Positions 45,877-53,204 of a stretch of 64,000 nt of DNA are shown here, in pieces. The position numbers were made by a program, and so were the translations under genes. How positions within the stretch are numbered: position 1 is the stretch's first letter; every line of letters begins with the position of its first letter. The stretch comes from VRUE01 sp963728365 (lineage in GTDB: Bacteria; Actinomycetota; Thermoleophilia; Solirubrobacterales; 70-9), in contig CAVSJI010000001.1 of assembly GCA_963728365.1 (NCBI GenBank), forward strand, positions 1,984,001 to 2,048,000. The letters are read 5' to 3'. The notes under the pieces were generated by a model, which had not been told where the DNA came from, did not search any database, and saw only the letters and a program-made list of their open reading frames with translations.

Positions 45877-47065
45877 ATCGGAAGGCCAGGTGGTGGAGCG
45901 CCACTGGAAGAGCGGTCGCGGCTACGCACTCCGCTTCCGCGCCTACGGTGAGCGCCAGTACCTGACCCTCGGCCTGGAGACCGAAGGCTGGGACCGCAAG
46001 CGCGCCGAGGAAGAGCTGGCGAACGTAATGGCGGATGTGCGGCGGGGGTTCTGGACTCCGCCGACGCGGCGGCGCCGGTCCGAGGAGTGCGGGGAGCGAG
46101 GTGTGAGCGACGATGGCGATCTGCTCTTCGGCCCTTTCGCGCGCCGGGTCATCGCCCAGCGCGAGGGTGAGGTCAGTGCCAGCTACTTCCGCATCATGCA
46201 CTGGGGCCTCTCGCACCTGCTGCCCTACTTCGCCGACTGGCCGCTGGCCGAGATCGACGTGGAAGCCGTCGATGCCTACCGTGCCTTCAAGGTCGAAGAG
46301 TCGGAGTCGATCCGACGGGCGATCGAGCGGCGCAAGCCCAAGCTCGACGAGCATGGCCGTCCGCGGCGGCCGCTCAACGCGACCTCGATCAACAAGACGC
46401 TGAAGCTCCTGCAGTGGGTGCTCTCGATCGCGGTCGAGTACGAGCACATCGACCGCAATCCCGCCGAAGGACGACGGCGCCGGCTGTCCGAGCCCAAGCA
46501 CGCTCCGGTCCACCTCGACACCGTCGAGCAGATCCAGGCGCTGCTTGACGCCTGCGCCCTGCTCGACCGCAGTCCGAAGCGGCGCTCGGAGGGCCGGGTG
46601 GCGGTCATCTCGACGCTCCTCTTCGCCGGCCCGCGTGCCGAAGAGCTCTGCAACCTGCTCTGGCGCGACGTCGACCTCGCCAACGGGCGCATCCACATCG
46701 GCCGCTCCAAGACTCAGGCCGGCCTGCGCGAGATCGACCTCCTGCCGGTCCTGCGCGACACCCTCGCCACCCACAAGGCCAACGCCTACCGCTCCGGTCC
46801 CGACGACCTCGTCTTCCCGACCGAGACCGGCGGCCGCCGCGACCGCAACAACCTGCGAAGCCGCACCCTGGGCCTGGCGATCAAGCGCGCCGACGAGCTG
46901 CTGGCAAAGCGCGGCCAGCCCTCGCTGCCCCGCGGCCTCACCACCCACAAGCTGCGCCACACCTTCGCCTCGATCCTTGTCGCCACCGGCGAGGACCCCG
47001 CCTCAGTCATGGCCCAGCTCGGCCACGCCCACCCGGCCTTCACCCTCCGCGTCTACACCCCCTGA
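45866..47065 (+). CDS. int: Tyrosine recombinase / integrase (C-terminus cut by a frameshift)
   Basis: 399 residues from ATG 45866 (GAGGAGG 8 bp upstream). N-terminal arm-binding part (GRGYALRFRAYGERQYLTLG), SAM-like core-binding domain (FARRVIAQREGEVSASYFRI), and catalytic domain with Arg (LLFAGPRAEELCNLLW), His-x-x-Arg (THKLRHTFASILVATGED), His (QLGHAHPAFTLRVY) and the Tyr nucleophile at about 396. The frame stops two residues after the Tyr. The following codons in the next frame continue as expected (see 47062-47172). It is next to tRNA-Val copy 2, and the tRNA identity of the att sites fits it as the enzyme that built the island. Confidence 0.87.
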   Translation: MARRSEGQVVERHWKSGRGYALRFRAYGERQYLTLGLETEGWDRKRAEEELANVMADVRRGFWTPPTRRRRSEECGERGVSDDGDLLFGPFARRVIAQREGEVSASYFRIMHWGLSHLLPYFADWPLAEIDVEAVDAYRAFKVEESESIRRAIERRKPKLDEHGRPRRPLNATSINKTLKLLQWVLSIAVEYEHIDRNPAEGRRRRLSEPKHAPVHLDTVEQIQALLDACALLDRSPKRRSEGRVAVISTLLFAGPRAEELCNLLWRDVDLANGRIHIGRSKTQAGLREIDLLPVLRDTLATHKANAYRSGPDDLVFPTETGGRRDRNNLRSRTLGLAIKRADELLAKRGQPSLPRGLTTHKLRHTFASILVATGEDPASVMAQLGHAHPAFTLRVYTP

Positions 47066-47172
47066 TGCGCCGCGGCAAGGGGGAGAGGGCGCGCCTGAAG
47101 GCGCTGGTGCAAGGCGAGGGCGCGGAGGCGATGACGATCGACTCGCTGGCAGCCGAAGAGGCTGGATCATGA
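47062..47172 (+). pseudogene. Out-of-frame C-terminal tail of the integrase
   Basis: Codons LMRRGKGERARLKALVQG and onward follow directly from RVYTP if one more C is present in the C5 run at 47058-47062. This is the standard post-Tyr tail of actinobacterial integrases (YxHLMRR...ERxRLKALV). Its TGA overlaps the ATG of the next gene (ATGA), as is usual in this operon, which argues that this was the original end. Confidence 0.72.
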
Positions 47173-47444
47173 CCTCGGCGATCGGAGTCGCGATCCTCGC
47201 GCTGGCCGGCATCTGGCTCTTTGGCAGCCTGCTGGCGCGCTGGTCAGGCGCCCTGCTCGTGGTTGCCGGCTCAGTAGGACTCGCCAGCAGCGGTGACGCC
47301 CGCGGCCTCCTCCTTATCGTCCTCGGGGCCGCGCTGTGGCTGGGCGGGCACCTTCTGTACCGGATGCGCCGCGGCGTATGGAAGAGCGCGTTGGCCGAAC
47401 GCCTCTGCCTTGCCGTGCTGCCAGAGTGCTCCGAGGAGCGATGA
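47169..47444 (+). CDS. Small membrane protein, end of unit 1
   Basis: 91 residues with two or three transmembrane helices (AIGVAILALAGIWLFGSLLA, LLLIVLGAALWLGGHLLY). Unrecognised. Start overlaps the stop of the frame-restored integrase, so it is the last gene of the element operon, 57 bp before tRNA-Val copy 2. Confidence 0.65.
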   Translation: MTSAIGVAILALAGIWLFGSLLARWSGALLVVAGSVGLASSGDARGLLLIVLGAALWLGGHLLYRMRRGVWKSALAERLCLAVLPECSEER

Positions 47445-47501
47445 CGAAGCAGATCGGGATGGCCGAGCTCGCGGGCTATCCTCTCCTCAGATCCCGAATC
47501 C

Positions 47502-47574
47502 GGGCGGTTAGCTCAGCTGGGAGAGCACCTGCTTTACACGCAGGGGGTCGGCGGTTCGAACCCGTCACCGCCCA
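47502..47574 (+). tRNA. tRNA-Val (anticodon UAC), second copy and internal att site
   Basis: 73 nt: GGGCGGT/ACCGCCC, anticodon loop TTTACAC (UAC) closed by CCTGC/GCAGG, T-loop TTCGAAC, discriminator A, no CCA. The 5' half differs from copy 1 at many sites (GAGAGCACCTGCTTTACACG), while the T-arm GGTCGGCGGTTCGAACCC matches the partial copies at 50466 and 53073. Looks functional, but its origin as a unit boundary means the 5' half may be element-borne. Confidence 0.9.
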
Positions 47575-47613
47575 TCGGACGCGCTTTCTCTCGCGGTGAG
47601 ATAGAACTTCACC

Positions 47614-48390
47614 GTGGCCCTTCTCCATGTCTTCGCGACTCTCTCCGGTGGCGCCCGCAAGGTGATCACCAACAAGTCGGAGGCCGATGTCTTGTCCGGC
47701 TTCGTAGTGCCTTTCATCAAGGACGGAACGATCACGACCACCTGGGGCTCGAAGACGCAAACTCGTCAAGCGCTTGAGCTTCGGATCTTTCAGACCGAGA
47801 CCCCATTTGCGCCAAAGGCTGGGATCGACATTGAGACCTTTGTCAAAGGCCGGAGGAACCGCTACAACACGCTGGCGTCGAAGGCCGAGAAGCTGTTGAG
47901 TCAAGCTAAGACCCGCGTCTTCGTGGTGATGCCGATCCAGGGAGACGAGGCCGGCGGCCAGGAGGAGCAACGTGTCTTCAAGGAGTACGACGAGCGTTTC
48001 AGCGCAATAGAGCAGGTCCTGCGAGGAGTTGGGTGCGTAGCGATCCGCATTGACAAGGAGCAACCACTTGACGGGATGGTCGAGCGGATCAAAATCGAGA
48101 TCAAACGGTCTGCCTTTGTTGTCGCGGATCTCACTGATGAACGGCAATCGTGCTACTACGAGCTCGGATACGCTGACGGACTTGGAACTCCGGTGATATG
48201 CATGGCATCACAAGAGAGCGTCCTTCATCCAGGGACACCGACGAAGGTTCACTTCGATATCCACCGTCGCGTCCTCATGTTTGTGAATCACAAACAGTTG
48301 AAATCGAAGCTCAAGGATGCTTTTGAGAAGAATAAGGCGGTCCTTCTCGCGGATCGAGAGGCGGTTCAGCAGTTGGATCTCCCGGACTAA
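47614..48390 (+). CDS. TIR/nucleoside-deoxyribosyltransferase-like domain protein (candidate defence effector)
   Basis: 258 residues from GTG 47614, only 40 bp after the att site. N-terminal half (FATLSGGARKVITNKSEADV, FVVPFIKDGTITTTWGSKTQ) unrecognised. C-terminal half is a Rossmann-like fold: KTRVFVVMPIQGDEAGGQ, YDERFSAIEQVLRGVGCVAI, MVERIKIEIKRSAFVVADLT, CYYELGYADGLGTPVICMAS. The VVADLT...YELGYADGLG pattern with a Glu in a TIR/2-deoxyribosyltransferase-like site is typical of proteins in antiviral islands that cleave or sense nucleotides; no activity is proven. Codon use is AT-richer than the chromosome. Confidence 0.68.
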   Translation: MALLHVFATLSGGARKVITNKSEADVLSGFVVPFIKDGTITTTWGSKTQTRQALELRIFQTETPFAPKAGIDIETFVKGRRNRYNTLASKAEKLLSQAKTRVFVVMPIQGDEAGGQEEQRVFKEYDERFSAIEQVLRGVGCVAIRIDKEQPLDGMVERIKIEIKRSAFVVADLTDERQSCYYELGYADGLGTPVICMASQESVLHPGTPTKVHFDIHRRVLMFVNHKQLKSKLKDAFEKNKAVLLADREAVQQLDLPD

Positions 48391-48463
48391 CGGCTTCAAG
48401 TTGCCCCTGACTGCTTAAATGACGAAGCCGCGCTGAAGCGGGCTCGTTAACTGAACCGAAGCT

Positions 48464-49315
48464 GTGAACCAGCACCCCACACAAGAGGATCTGGATAAGA
48501 CGCTTGAGTGGGCGCGGGCTATTTCTGACAAGTGGCGCGTGTCGGACCGCCGAGGCGTTCAACTCCGGTCAATACTTGCTAGAGCGACCGAGACGTTCGC
48601 TGCGGCAACAGTCCTGACAGACAAGGGCTACGGGCGTCAGGCAATCATGCTAGCCAGGCCACTGTTTGAGGACATGGTCCTTGCCTGTTGGATCAAATGG
48701 GTTGCTGATCCAGACTGGGTCGTCGAGCGCCTTACCGAGCAGCATAAGTACTCTGAACTGCTCTGGCGCCAAATCTCTGAGAAGTACCCCTTTCTCGAAC
48801 CTTCGATTTCAAAGGACGAGCTTCTCGTTCCCGATCAGGACCGCAGCGAGGCTATGTTCGGAACCTATGGAGAGAGGGCGTGGTGGGCGGTACCTATGAT
48901 CAAGAAGGTTCCCAATCCCAAACCAGGCCAAAGACGCTACAGAGCAACGGGTAAGACGCGGAGCCTACTCGCCCTTATTGAGGAATTGGAGAAGGCAGCG
49001 GCACCTCAATCAAGCACACTGACAATCGTCAGCTCACGCTCCCGTCCCCCACGAGAGCTCATCGACCGTCTGCCCTACCTGTTCGACGTTGTAAACCGAA
49101 CGAACAATCAGGTTCTCCATTACACCTCATATGGATACGTCCTGGCTCACGACAACGATGACAAGGCATGGCGCGAGGGCCCAACCGATGACATGCTGCC
49201 GCTGGCACGAAGCACGCTCCTAATGACGTATGACAAGCTCATTTTTGTGATGCTCAGGCACGGCAACGAGACACTAGAGAAAAGCTATATGGAGCATCGA
49301 CGTCACCCTATCTGA
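48464..49315 (+). CDS. DUF5677-family protein
   Basis: 283 residues, start GTG 48464. LRSILARATETFAAATVLTD, ARPLFEDMVLACWIKWVAD and NQVLHYTSYGYVLAHD are the features of DUF5677, helical proteins common in defence and mobile regions; function unknown. Strongly AT-richer codon usage than genes outside the island. With the preceding gene it forms the plus-strand cargo of unit 2. Confidence 0.68.
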   Translation: MNQHPTQEDLDKTLEWARAISDKWRVSDRRGVQLRSILARATETFAAATVLTDKGYGRQAIMLARPLFEDMVLACWIKWVADPDWVVERLTEQHKYSELLWRQISEKYPFLEPSISKDELLVPDQDRSEAMFGTYGERAWWAVPMIKKVPNPKPGQRRYRATGKTRSLLALIEELEKAAAPQSSTLTIVSSRSRPPRELIDRLPYLFDVVNRTNNQVLHYTSYGYVLAHDNDDKAWREGPTDDMLPLARSTLLMTYDKLIFVMLRHGNETLEKSYMEHRRHPI

Positions 49316-49429
49316 ACTGAACAGCCGGGGCGGTTCAAAACCGGTACTTGCAGCAGACAGACGCTGAGCGTATGGATGCGATATCGGCCGGGCCGGGGGG
49401 CTGAGACTGATTTACGCCAACCCGCAGGG

Positions 49430-49648
49430 TTAGCAGTCTGAAGGCGTAGCCCTTCTCGCCCGACGCGCGAGTTGCCGTTGCAGTTCGTTTTCTAGCAACT
49501 TGTACTGCTCAGCGTCAACCTGTTTGCCGCCTAGTCGCGCGGCGGCTTCATTCCCTTTACGGACTCGACGCACAAGCATCCGTGCCTCGCTGTCAATTTT
49601 GGTTCTCTGCTCTGGGGTCACAGGAGGCTCCTTTTGGCTCCGGATCAC
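49430..49648 (-). CDS. Hypothetical small basic protein, unit 2
   Basis: 72 residues, Arg/Lys-rich helices (EARMLVRRVRKGNEAAARLG, LLENELQRQLARRARRA). Overlaps the end of the next upstream gene by ATGA (49645-49648), so it is the last of a three-gene minus-strand set. Not recognised. Confidence 0.5.
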   Translation of the reverse strand: MIRSQKEPPVTPEQRTKIDSEARMLVRRVRKGNEAAARLGGKQVDAEQYKLLENELQRQLARRARRATPSDC

Positions 49649-49962
49649 AGGTATTGCTCAACTACATACTGGGTAAACCAGGAATACCATTGCGGGCCGA
49701 GGCGTGCGTTGGGGTCTGGAAGCTTTCGTTCTTCCATTCCTTTGAGGGTTACAGAGTCCCGATCGATCATCGGTCGCAAGATTGCGTTCAGGTCAGCAGC
49801 CTTTAGGTCTGCGGGGTGTGGGCTTATGTTCTGCACGCTTTTCCAGGCTTCTTCGGCTAGTTGGTCATAGTGTTTTTGGTGCTTCTTGTAGTGCTTGTCG
49901 AGATTCTGCTCTTCAATCTTGTGGGCCGCCTCCGCATCCCAGACATAGTCCTTGAGCGCCAT
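49645..49962 (-). CDS. Hypothetical protein, unit 2
   Basis: 105 residues, Lys/His-rich helix near the N-terminus (EQNLDKHYKKHQKHYDQLAE) then LNAILRPMIDRDSVTLKGME and YSWFTQYVVEQYL. Not recognised. Second of the three minus-strand genes; 4 bp gap from the membrane protein upstream. Confidence 0.55.
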   Translation of the reverse strand: MALKDYVWDAEAAHKIEEQNLDKHYKKHQKHYDQLAEEAWKSVQNISPHPADLKAADLNAILRPMIDRDSVTLKGMEERKLPDPNARLGPQWYSWFTQYVVEQYL

Positions 49963-49966
49963 TTCC

Positions 49967-50290
49967 TTACGTCACTCCCATGGCGACGGTCGCAAAGGCG
50001 AGGACCACAATGAGCCAGACAAGGCCAAGCAGCAGCCATCCAGTTAGAGCCGCAGTGTCCCACTTACCCCACAGTGCGAAGAGGCCTACGCTGGCATCTA
50101 GCGACGCAAGGGTAATCAGGGCCGGAATAGTCCATGCCCAGGCGATCCGCCTCTTCCGTTGGCGCTGCGTCTCGTTGCCGCCCGCAGCTTCAGCGACCCG
50201 TCGAAGGAAGAGGGGCATAAACACTAGAAGGAGCCCGAGTATCCCAAGTGCACCTGCGATCTCGGCCAGAACTGCTTCATGGGTGCCCAT
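49967..50290 (-). CDS. Small three-helix membrane protein, unit 2
   Basis: 107 residues with helices GALGILGLLLVFMPLFLRRV, AWAWTIPALITLASLDASVG and TGWLLLGLVWLIVVLAFATV. Not recognised. First of the minus-strand trio. A membrane partner near a TIR-like protein could belong to a defence set, but this is inference. Confidence 0.58.
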   Translation of the reverse strand: MGTHEAVLAEIAGALGILGLLLVFMPLFLRRVAEAAGGNETQRQRKRRIAWAWTIPALITLASLDASVGLFALWGKWDTAALTGWLLLGLVWLIVVLAFATVAMGVT

Positions 50291-50465
50291 GGCAGATAGA
50301 GACGCTACGCCGACCGCCGGACGTTAGGATCGTTGGCGCTGCTTCTATCGCGAGCACGCGCATATCCGCGCGCATTCGGTCCGAAACACGGCCCCCGCAA
50401 ACCGCACGGATCACCTGTACACAAGCCGACTCCAGCCGCTGTTTCTTCTACAGTCCCACCAGAGT

Positions 50466-50507
50466 GCCTTATAAGGAGGGTCGGCGGTTCGAGCCCGTCA
50501 CCGCCCA
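50466..50507 (+). other. Partial tRNA-Val 3' end, att site between units 2 and 3
   Basis: GCCTTATAAGGAGGGTC continues as the T-arm and acceptor 3' strand (GGCGGTTCGAGCCCGTCACC) without any 5' half. The upstream about 110 bp (50358-50465) is homologous to 52971-53072 before the right-end att, starting GCGCATATCC(G/C)CGCG. It is thus a full attachment-arm plus core duplicate. Confidence 0.82.
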
Positions 50508-50530
50508 TCGCAAGCGCCCCTGGGCTTGCT

Positions 50531-51706
50531 CTAATCCTCCGGAGAGCCGTTCGGCTGTGGTTCGCTTGAGGCTGCCTCCTCGGGGTTCCGGGGCTGAATG
50601 TTGAATCGCCAAAGCGGCAGGACGCGATCCGGGCGATCCCAGAAGTCGTCGGGAATGAGGTCTGCTAGCTCCCCCGGTTCGGGTCGATGTTCAAGCTGGT
50701 CGACCTCCCCCTCTGGAGAGAGCGTCGCCTCGTCGAAGAGGGTGGCATACAAGGACGAGAGCATGCCGACGGAGGCGAAGTCTTGCTGCGTCTGCCTCTC
50801 GTCACCTGAGTCGAAGGGGCGGGCGACGAGATCAATGGCGGTGATATCGCCGTCCGGTCCGTGCTGAAGCTCCTGCTCGACCTCCCAACCGCCAAAGCGA
50901 AAGAAGACCCACGCGATGCGTCGCTCAAGTTTGTCTATGAGCTTCCGATCGTCGACCAGCATCTCGGTATCTGTTAGGCGGACTGAAGCCTCGCCGGTCT
51001 TTGCGTCAATCGGTCCTGGCTGTTCGCAGTGCACCCGGAAGATCAAGGGCGGTTTGGTTCCAAGCAGGCAGTCCCCGAAGCGCGACATTTGATCGGCCGC
51101 GATTGCCCGAGGAAGGTCGATCTCGAGTTTCGACTCCCGTGGCTGCAGGTGGTCGAGGCTGACCAGCGTCCACCGCCCCGGAATTGCCCACCAAAGTGCG
51201 AGCGACACCGGGGTATCGGTCAGCTCACCCCAACGGCGCCAGGCCTCCACGTCGCTCTTGCGCACGCCGAAGGGCTTCAGCGGGTCATTCAGCTTCACGC
51301 TCTTCACCTCGATCAACAGCGTTTCTCCCGCGTTGTCAACGATCCGAAAGTCTGGGGGTGCCAGGCGTCCGATGTCGTCGTCGTAGTAGGGGTCGCCGGC
51401 ATCCTCGTCGATGAGCAGTCGGAACTGCGCAAGGGCGACCAGCGTGGCCCGGAACAGGGCTTGGGCGCGAAGGCCGTGCATGCGACTCGGCGTTGCCGTG
51501 GAACGCTCGAGCGATGCGCGGGCCCGCGCAAGGAACTCGTCCAAACGCTCGGTATCTCGCAGCCCGGCGCCTACGGCTTCAACCGGATCAACTGCGGCAT
51601 ACAGCCGCAGCATCTCAATGTGCTCGGGATCGCGCGGAACCTTCTGGATGGCCACGAACTCATCGTGACATGGCCCAGTGAGCCCGTCGTCATCGCGGTT
51701 GGGCAC
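50531..51706 (-). CDS. Hypothetical protein with PD-(D/E)XK-like motif, unit 3
   Basis: 391 residues, GTG start (uncertain; other in-frame GTG/ATG codons lie 15-30 codons in). Around residues 115-150 is PPDFRIVDNAGETLLIEVKS, a D...ExK arrangement of the restriction-endonuclease fold, then WWAIPGRWTLVSLDHLQP. The C-terminal half (LVARPFDSGDERQTQQDF and DLIPDDFWDRPDRVLPLWR) is unrecognised. A nuclease-type defence or element-competition protein is plausible. Divergent from the HTH gene across an AT-rich control region. Confidence 0.62.
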   Translation of the reverse strand: MPNRDDDGLTGPCHDEFVAIQKVPRDPEHIEMLRLYAAVDPVEAVGAGLRDTERLDEFLARARASLERSTATPSRMHGLRAQALFRATLVALAQFRLLIDEDAGDPYYDDDIGRLAPPDFRIVDNAGETLLIEVKSVKLNDPLKPFGVRKSDVEAWRRWGELTDTPVSLALWWAIPGRWTLVSLDHLQPRESKLEIDLPRAIAADQMSRFGDCLLGTKPPLIFRVHCEQPGPIDAKTGEASVRLTDTEMLVDDRKLIDKLERRIAWVFFRFGGWEVEQELQHGPDGDITAIDLVARPFDSGDERQTQQDFASVGMLSSLYATLFDEATLSPEGEVDQLEHRPEPGELADLIPDDFWDRPDRVLPLWRFNIQPRNPEEAASSEPQPNGSPED

Positions 51707-51794
51707 TCGGCCATACGAGTGCGGCCATTAGGGCATTGCTTGAGCCAATCGCTAACGATTCCGGCTACGCTTCCGATAAAAGCTACAAGTCAAA

Positions 51795-51821
51795 TAGCAA
51801 TTACAGAACCGCTAATTGCTA
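51795..51821. promoter_or_regulatory. Operator-like inverted repeat between divergent unit 3 genes
   Basis: TAGCAATTA and its complement TAATTGCTA are separated by 9 bp, in an AT-rich 150-bp gap that also has TTACAGAACCG (51801) and TTACGGAACCG (51837) repeats. It lies 40 bp before the HTH start and 90 bp before the divergent gene, so it is a likely binding site for the HTH protein. Confidence 0.55.
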
Positions 51822-51860
51822 CGATTAGGAAAGCGATTACGGAACCGGATAGGAGCACCG

Positions 51861-52133
51861 ATGGCTGTAGCAGCACCGCCTCGACCCTCGACGATCACGA
51901 TCAAGGACGCAGCCAAGAGGCTGGGGGTCCACGAGAACACGATCCGCAACTGGATCGACCGTCAGATCCTTGGCTCCTACCGCTTGCCGAGCGGGCAGCG
52001 GCGGCTGCCGCTCTCTGAGGTCGACCGCGTCGAGGAGGAGATCTTTGGCGTCCCGACGTCTCTTCCCGAGGTCGAGACGACCAAGGCGCCGCAGGCCAAG
52101 GCGGCCGAGCCGCTCACCGGCAAGCTTCCCTAG
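51861..52133 (+). CDS. Helix-turn-helix (MerR/Xis-like) protein, unit 3
   Basis: 90 residues from ATG 51861, AGGAG 5 bp upstream (the frame opens earlier at 51816 without a site). ITIKDAAKRLGVHENTIRNW, IDRQILGSYRLPSGQRRLPL and SEVDRVEEEIFG is a HTH_17/excisionase-type domain. It may be the directionality factor or repressor of unit 3, which lacks its own integrase. Confidence 0.75.
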   Translation: MAVAAPPRPSTITIKDAAKRLGVHENTIRNWIDRQILGSYRLPSGQRRLPLSEVDRVEEEIFGVPTSLPEVETTKAPQAKAAEPLTGKLP

Positions 52134-52180
52134 CCTCGGGCGGTGGATGGTCGCCGTTGGTGGGCATATATTGGCCCGCC

Positions 52181-52810
52181 ATGCCACCGATCGACCCCAC
52201 CGAGTATTACGCCGAGCGCGATGTCGAGCACTCCGCGCAGGGAGACATTCACCTCGACCTTTCATTCGCCGTGGCGACCGTGGCTGGAGAGGACGCGCCC
52301 CCGCGGGGGGGCCGCAAGCGCCCAGGCGACGAGGATGGCGACGTAGCCATTCGCCCTCCGCTGCTGGCGCCCGGGATCGTCTGCAGCTACACCTGTGGCT
52401 TCACGGCCCAGCCGCCAGGCCAGCGGGGCTACTCCCATCCCTTCCGCCTCGTGGCACCGATCATGAGCCTCACCGCCTTGAAGGCGCTCGGTGTCAAGGC
52501 AAACGAGTTGCGCAAGCTGAAGGACTCCGGCTTCCTGCAGGGCTTGATGTATCTGCCTCAGACCGATCAGCTGCGACTCGATGAGCCGGTCGATGACGAG
52601 GAGTTCGAAGGCGACGCAGCTGCGCTTCTCTACAGGCCGGCGCTCGTCACGCAGGCTCTCTTGGATCGGCGCGAGCGAGCGCATCGCCTCAGCGAGCCGG
52701 CTCAGCGAGTTCTGATCGCCGCCCTGACGCAGAGCGTCTCGCCCAACCGCTTCGATCCGTTTGACGAGGCGCTGCGGGCACCCGATTTGTCAGATAGCTG
52801 GAGCGGATAG
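52181..52810 (+). CDS. Hypothetical protein, unit 3
   Basis: 209 residues from ATG 52181 (MPPIDPTEYYAERDVEHSAQ); GTG 52157 is another possible start. Segments VCSYTCGFTAQPPGQRGYSH and LVTQALLDRRERAHRLSEPA are seen; no family recognised. Same strand, 47 bp after the HTH gene, so probably its operon partner. Confidence 0.58.
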   Translation: MPPIDPTEYYAERDVEHSAQGDIHLDLSFAVATVAGEDAPPRGGRKRPGDEDGDVAIRPPLLAPGIVCSYTCGFTAQPPGQRGYSHPFRLVAPIMSLTALKALGVKANELRKLKDSGFLQGLMYLPQTDQLRLDEPVDDEEFEGDAAALLYRPALVTQALLDRRERAHRLSEPAQRVLIAALTQSVSPNRFDPFDEALRAPDLSDSWSG

Positions 52811-53204
52811 CACCGAAGGCGCCAGTCGCAAAAGCACAGGGCGTTTTCGCAGAAATCACGAAATCTGCCTATGCAAACCAGGGGGCTATGCGCCAGGCAC
52901 GCACTACGTCGATCCTCGGCAGCGCGTCTGGGCACTCGTGCCCACGAGTGCCCGAAACGGATCAAATCGGCGCATATCCCCGCGTATTCGGCCGGACCGC
53001 CGCTCCCGACCCGGCACACGAATCCCCTGCACACAGCCCAATTCCAGCAGCCCTTCTAGAATCCAGCCGTGCGCCTTACAAGCAGGAGGTCGGCGGTTCG
53101 AGCCCGTCACCGCCCATCGCGCCGCAAGGCGCAGGCTGTGCGAACTTAACATGGTTTTGTGACACGCTCGCTATCGTTGGCGTTCGGAAATCGGGAGGAG
53201 TTGG
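52811..53204 (+). other. Right-end non-coding region of the island
   Basis: 394 bp with no gene. Holds a 24-bp perfect palindrome (GGGCACTCGTG/CACGAGTGCCC, 52930-52953), the 18-bp arm motif shared with the left end, GCGCATATCCCCGCGTATTC, and then the right att core. After the tRNA-half the chromosome resumes with the promoter of the first secreted paralogue. Confidence 0.65.
53073..53116 (+). other. Right attachment site: 3' half of tRNA-Val
   Basis: GCCTTACAAGCAGGAGGTC (19 bp identical to tRNA-Val at 35992-36010), followed by a T-arm and acceptor strand (GGCGGTTCGAGCCCGTCACC) that give a regular tRNA when joined to the 5' part of the left gene. No 5' half is here, so this is the displaced original 3' end. 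Confidence 0.88.

Larger units (their letters stand above)
36011..53072 (+). mobile_element. Composite integrated island in tRNA-Val (three units)
   Basis: Bounded by the same 19-bp sequence GCCTTACAAGCAGGAGGTC at 35992-36010 (in tRNA-Val) and 53073-53091 (in a bare 3' tRNA half). Internal tRNA-Val-derived sites at 47502-47574 and 50466-50507 split it into about 11.5, 2.9 and 2.6 kb. Unit 1 carries the integrase/Xis/replication-relaxation/coupling ATPase set; units 2 and 3 carry no integrase. The 18-bp arm motif CACGAGTGCCCGAAACGG occurs at 36117-36134 and 52943-52960 near the two outer ends. Middle genes are visibly AT-richer than the flanks. Confidence 0.82.

Noticed and set aside
47502..47574. 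The second tRNA-Val as an ordinary tandem tRNA gene
   Set aside because: It lies 57 bp after the last gene of the integrase operon and its T-arm is repeated at two further att sites, so it is better seen as a unit boundary as well as a tRNA.
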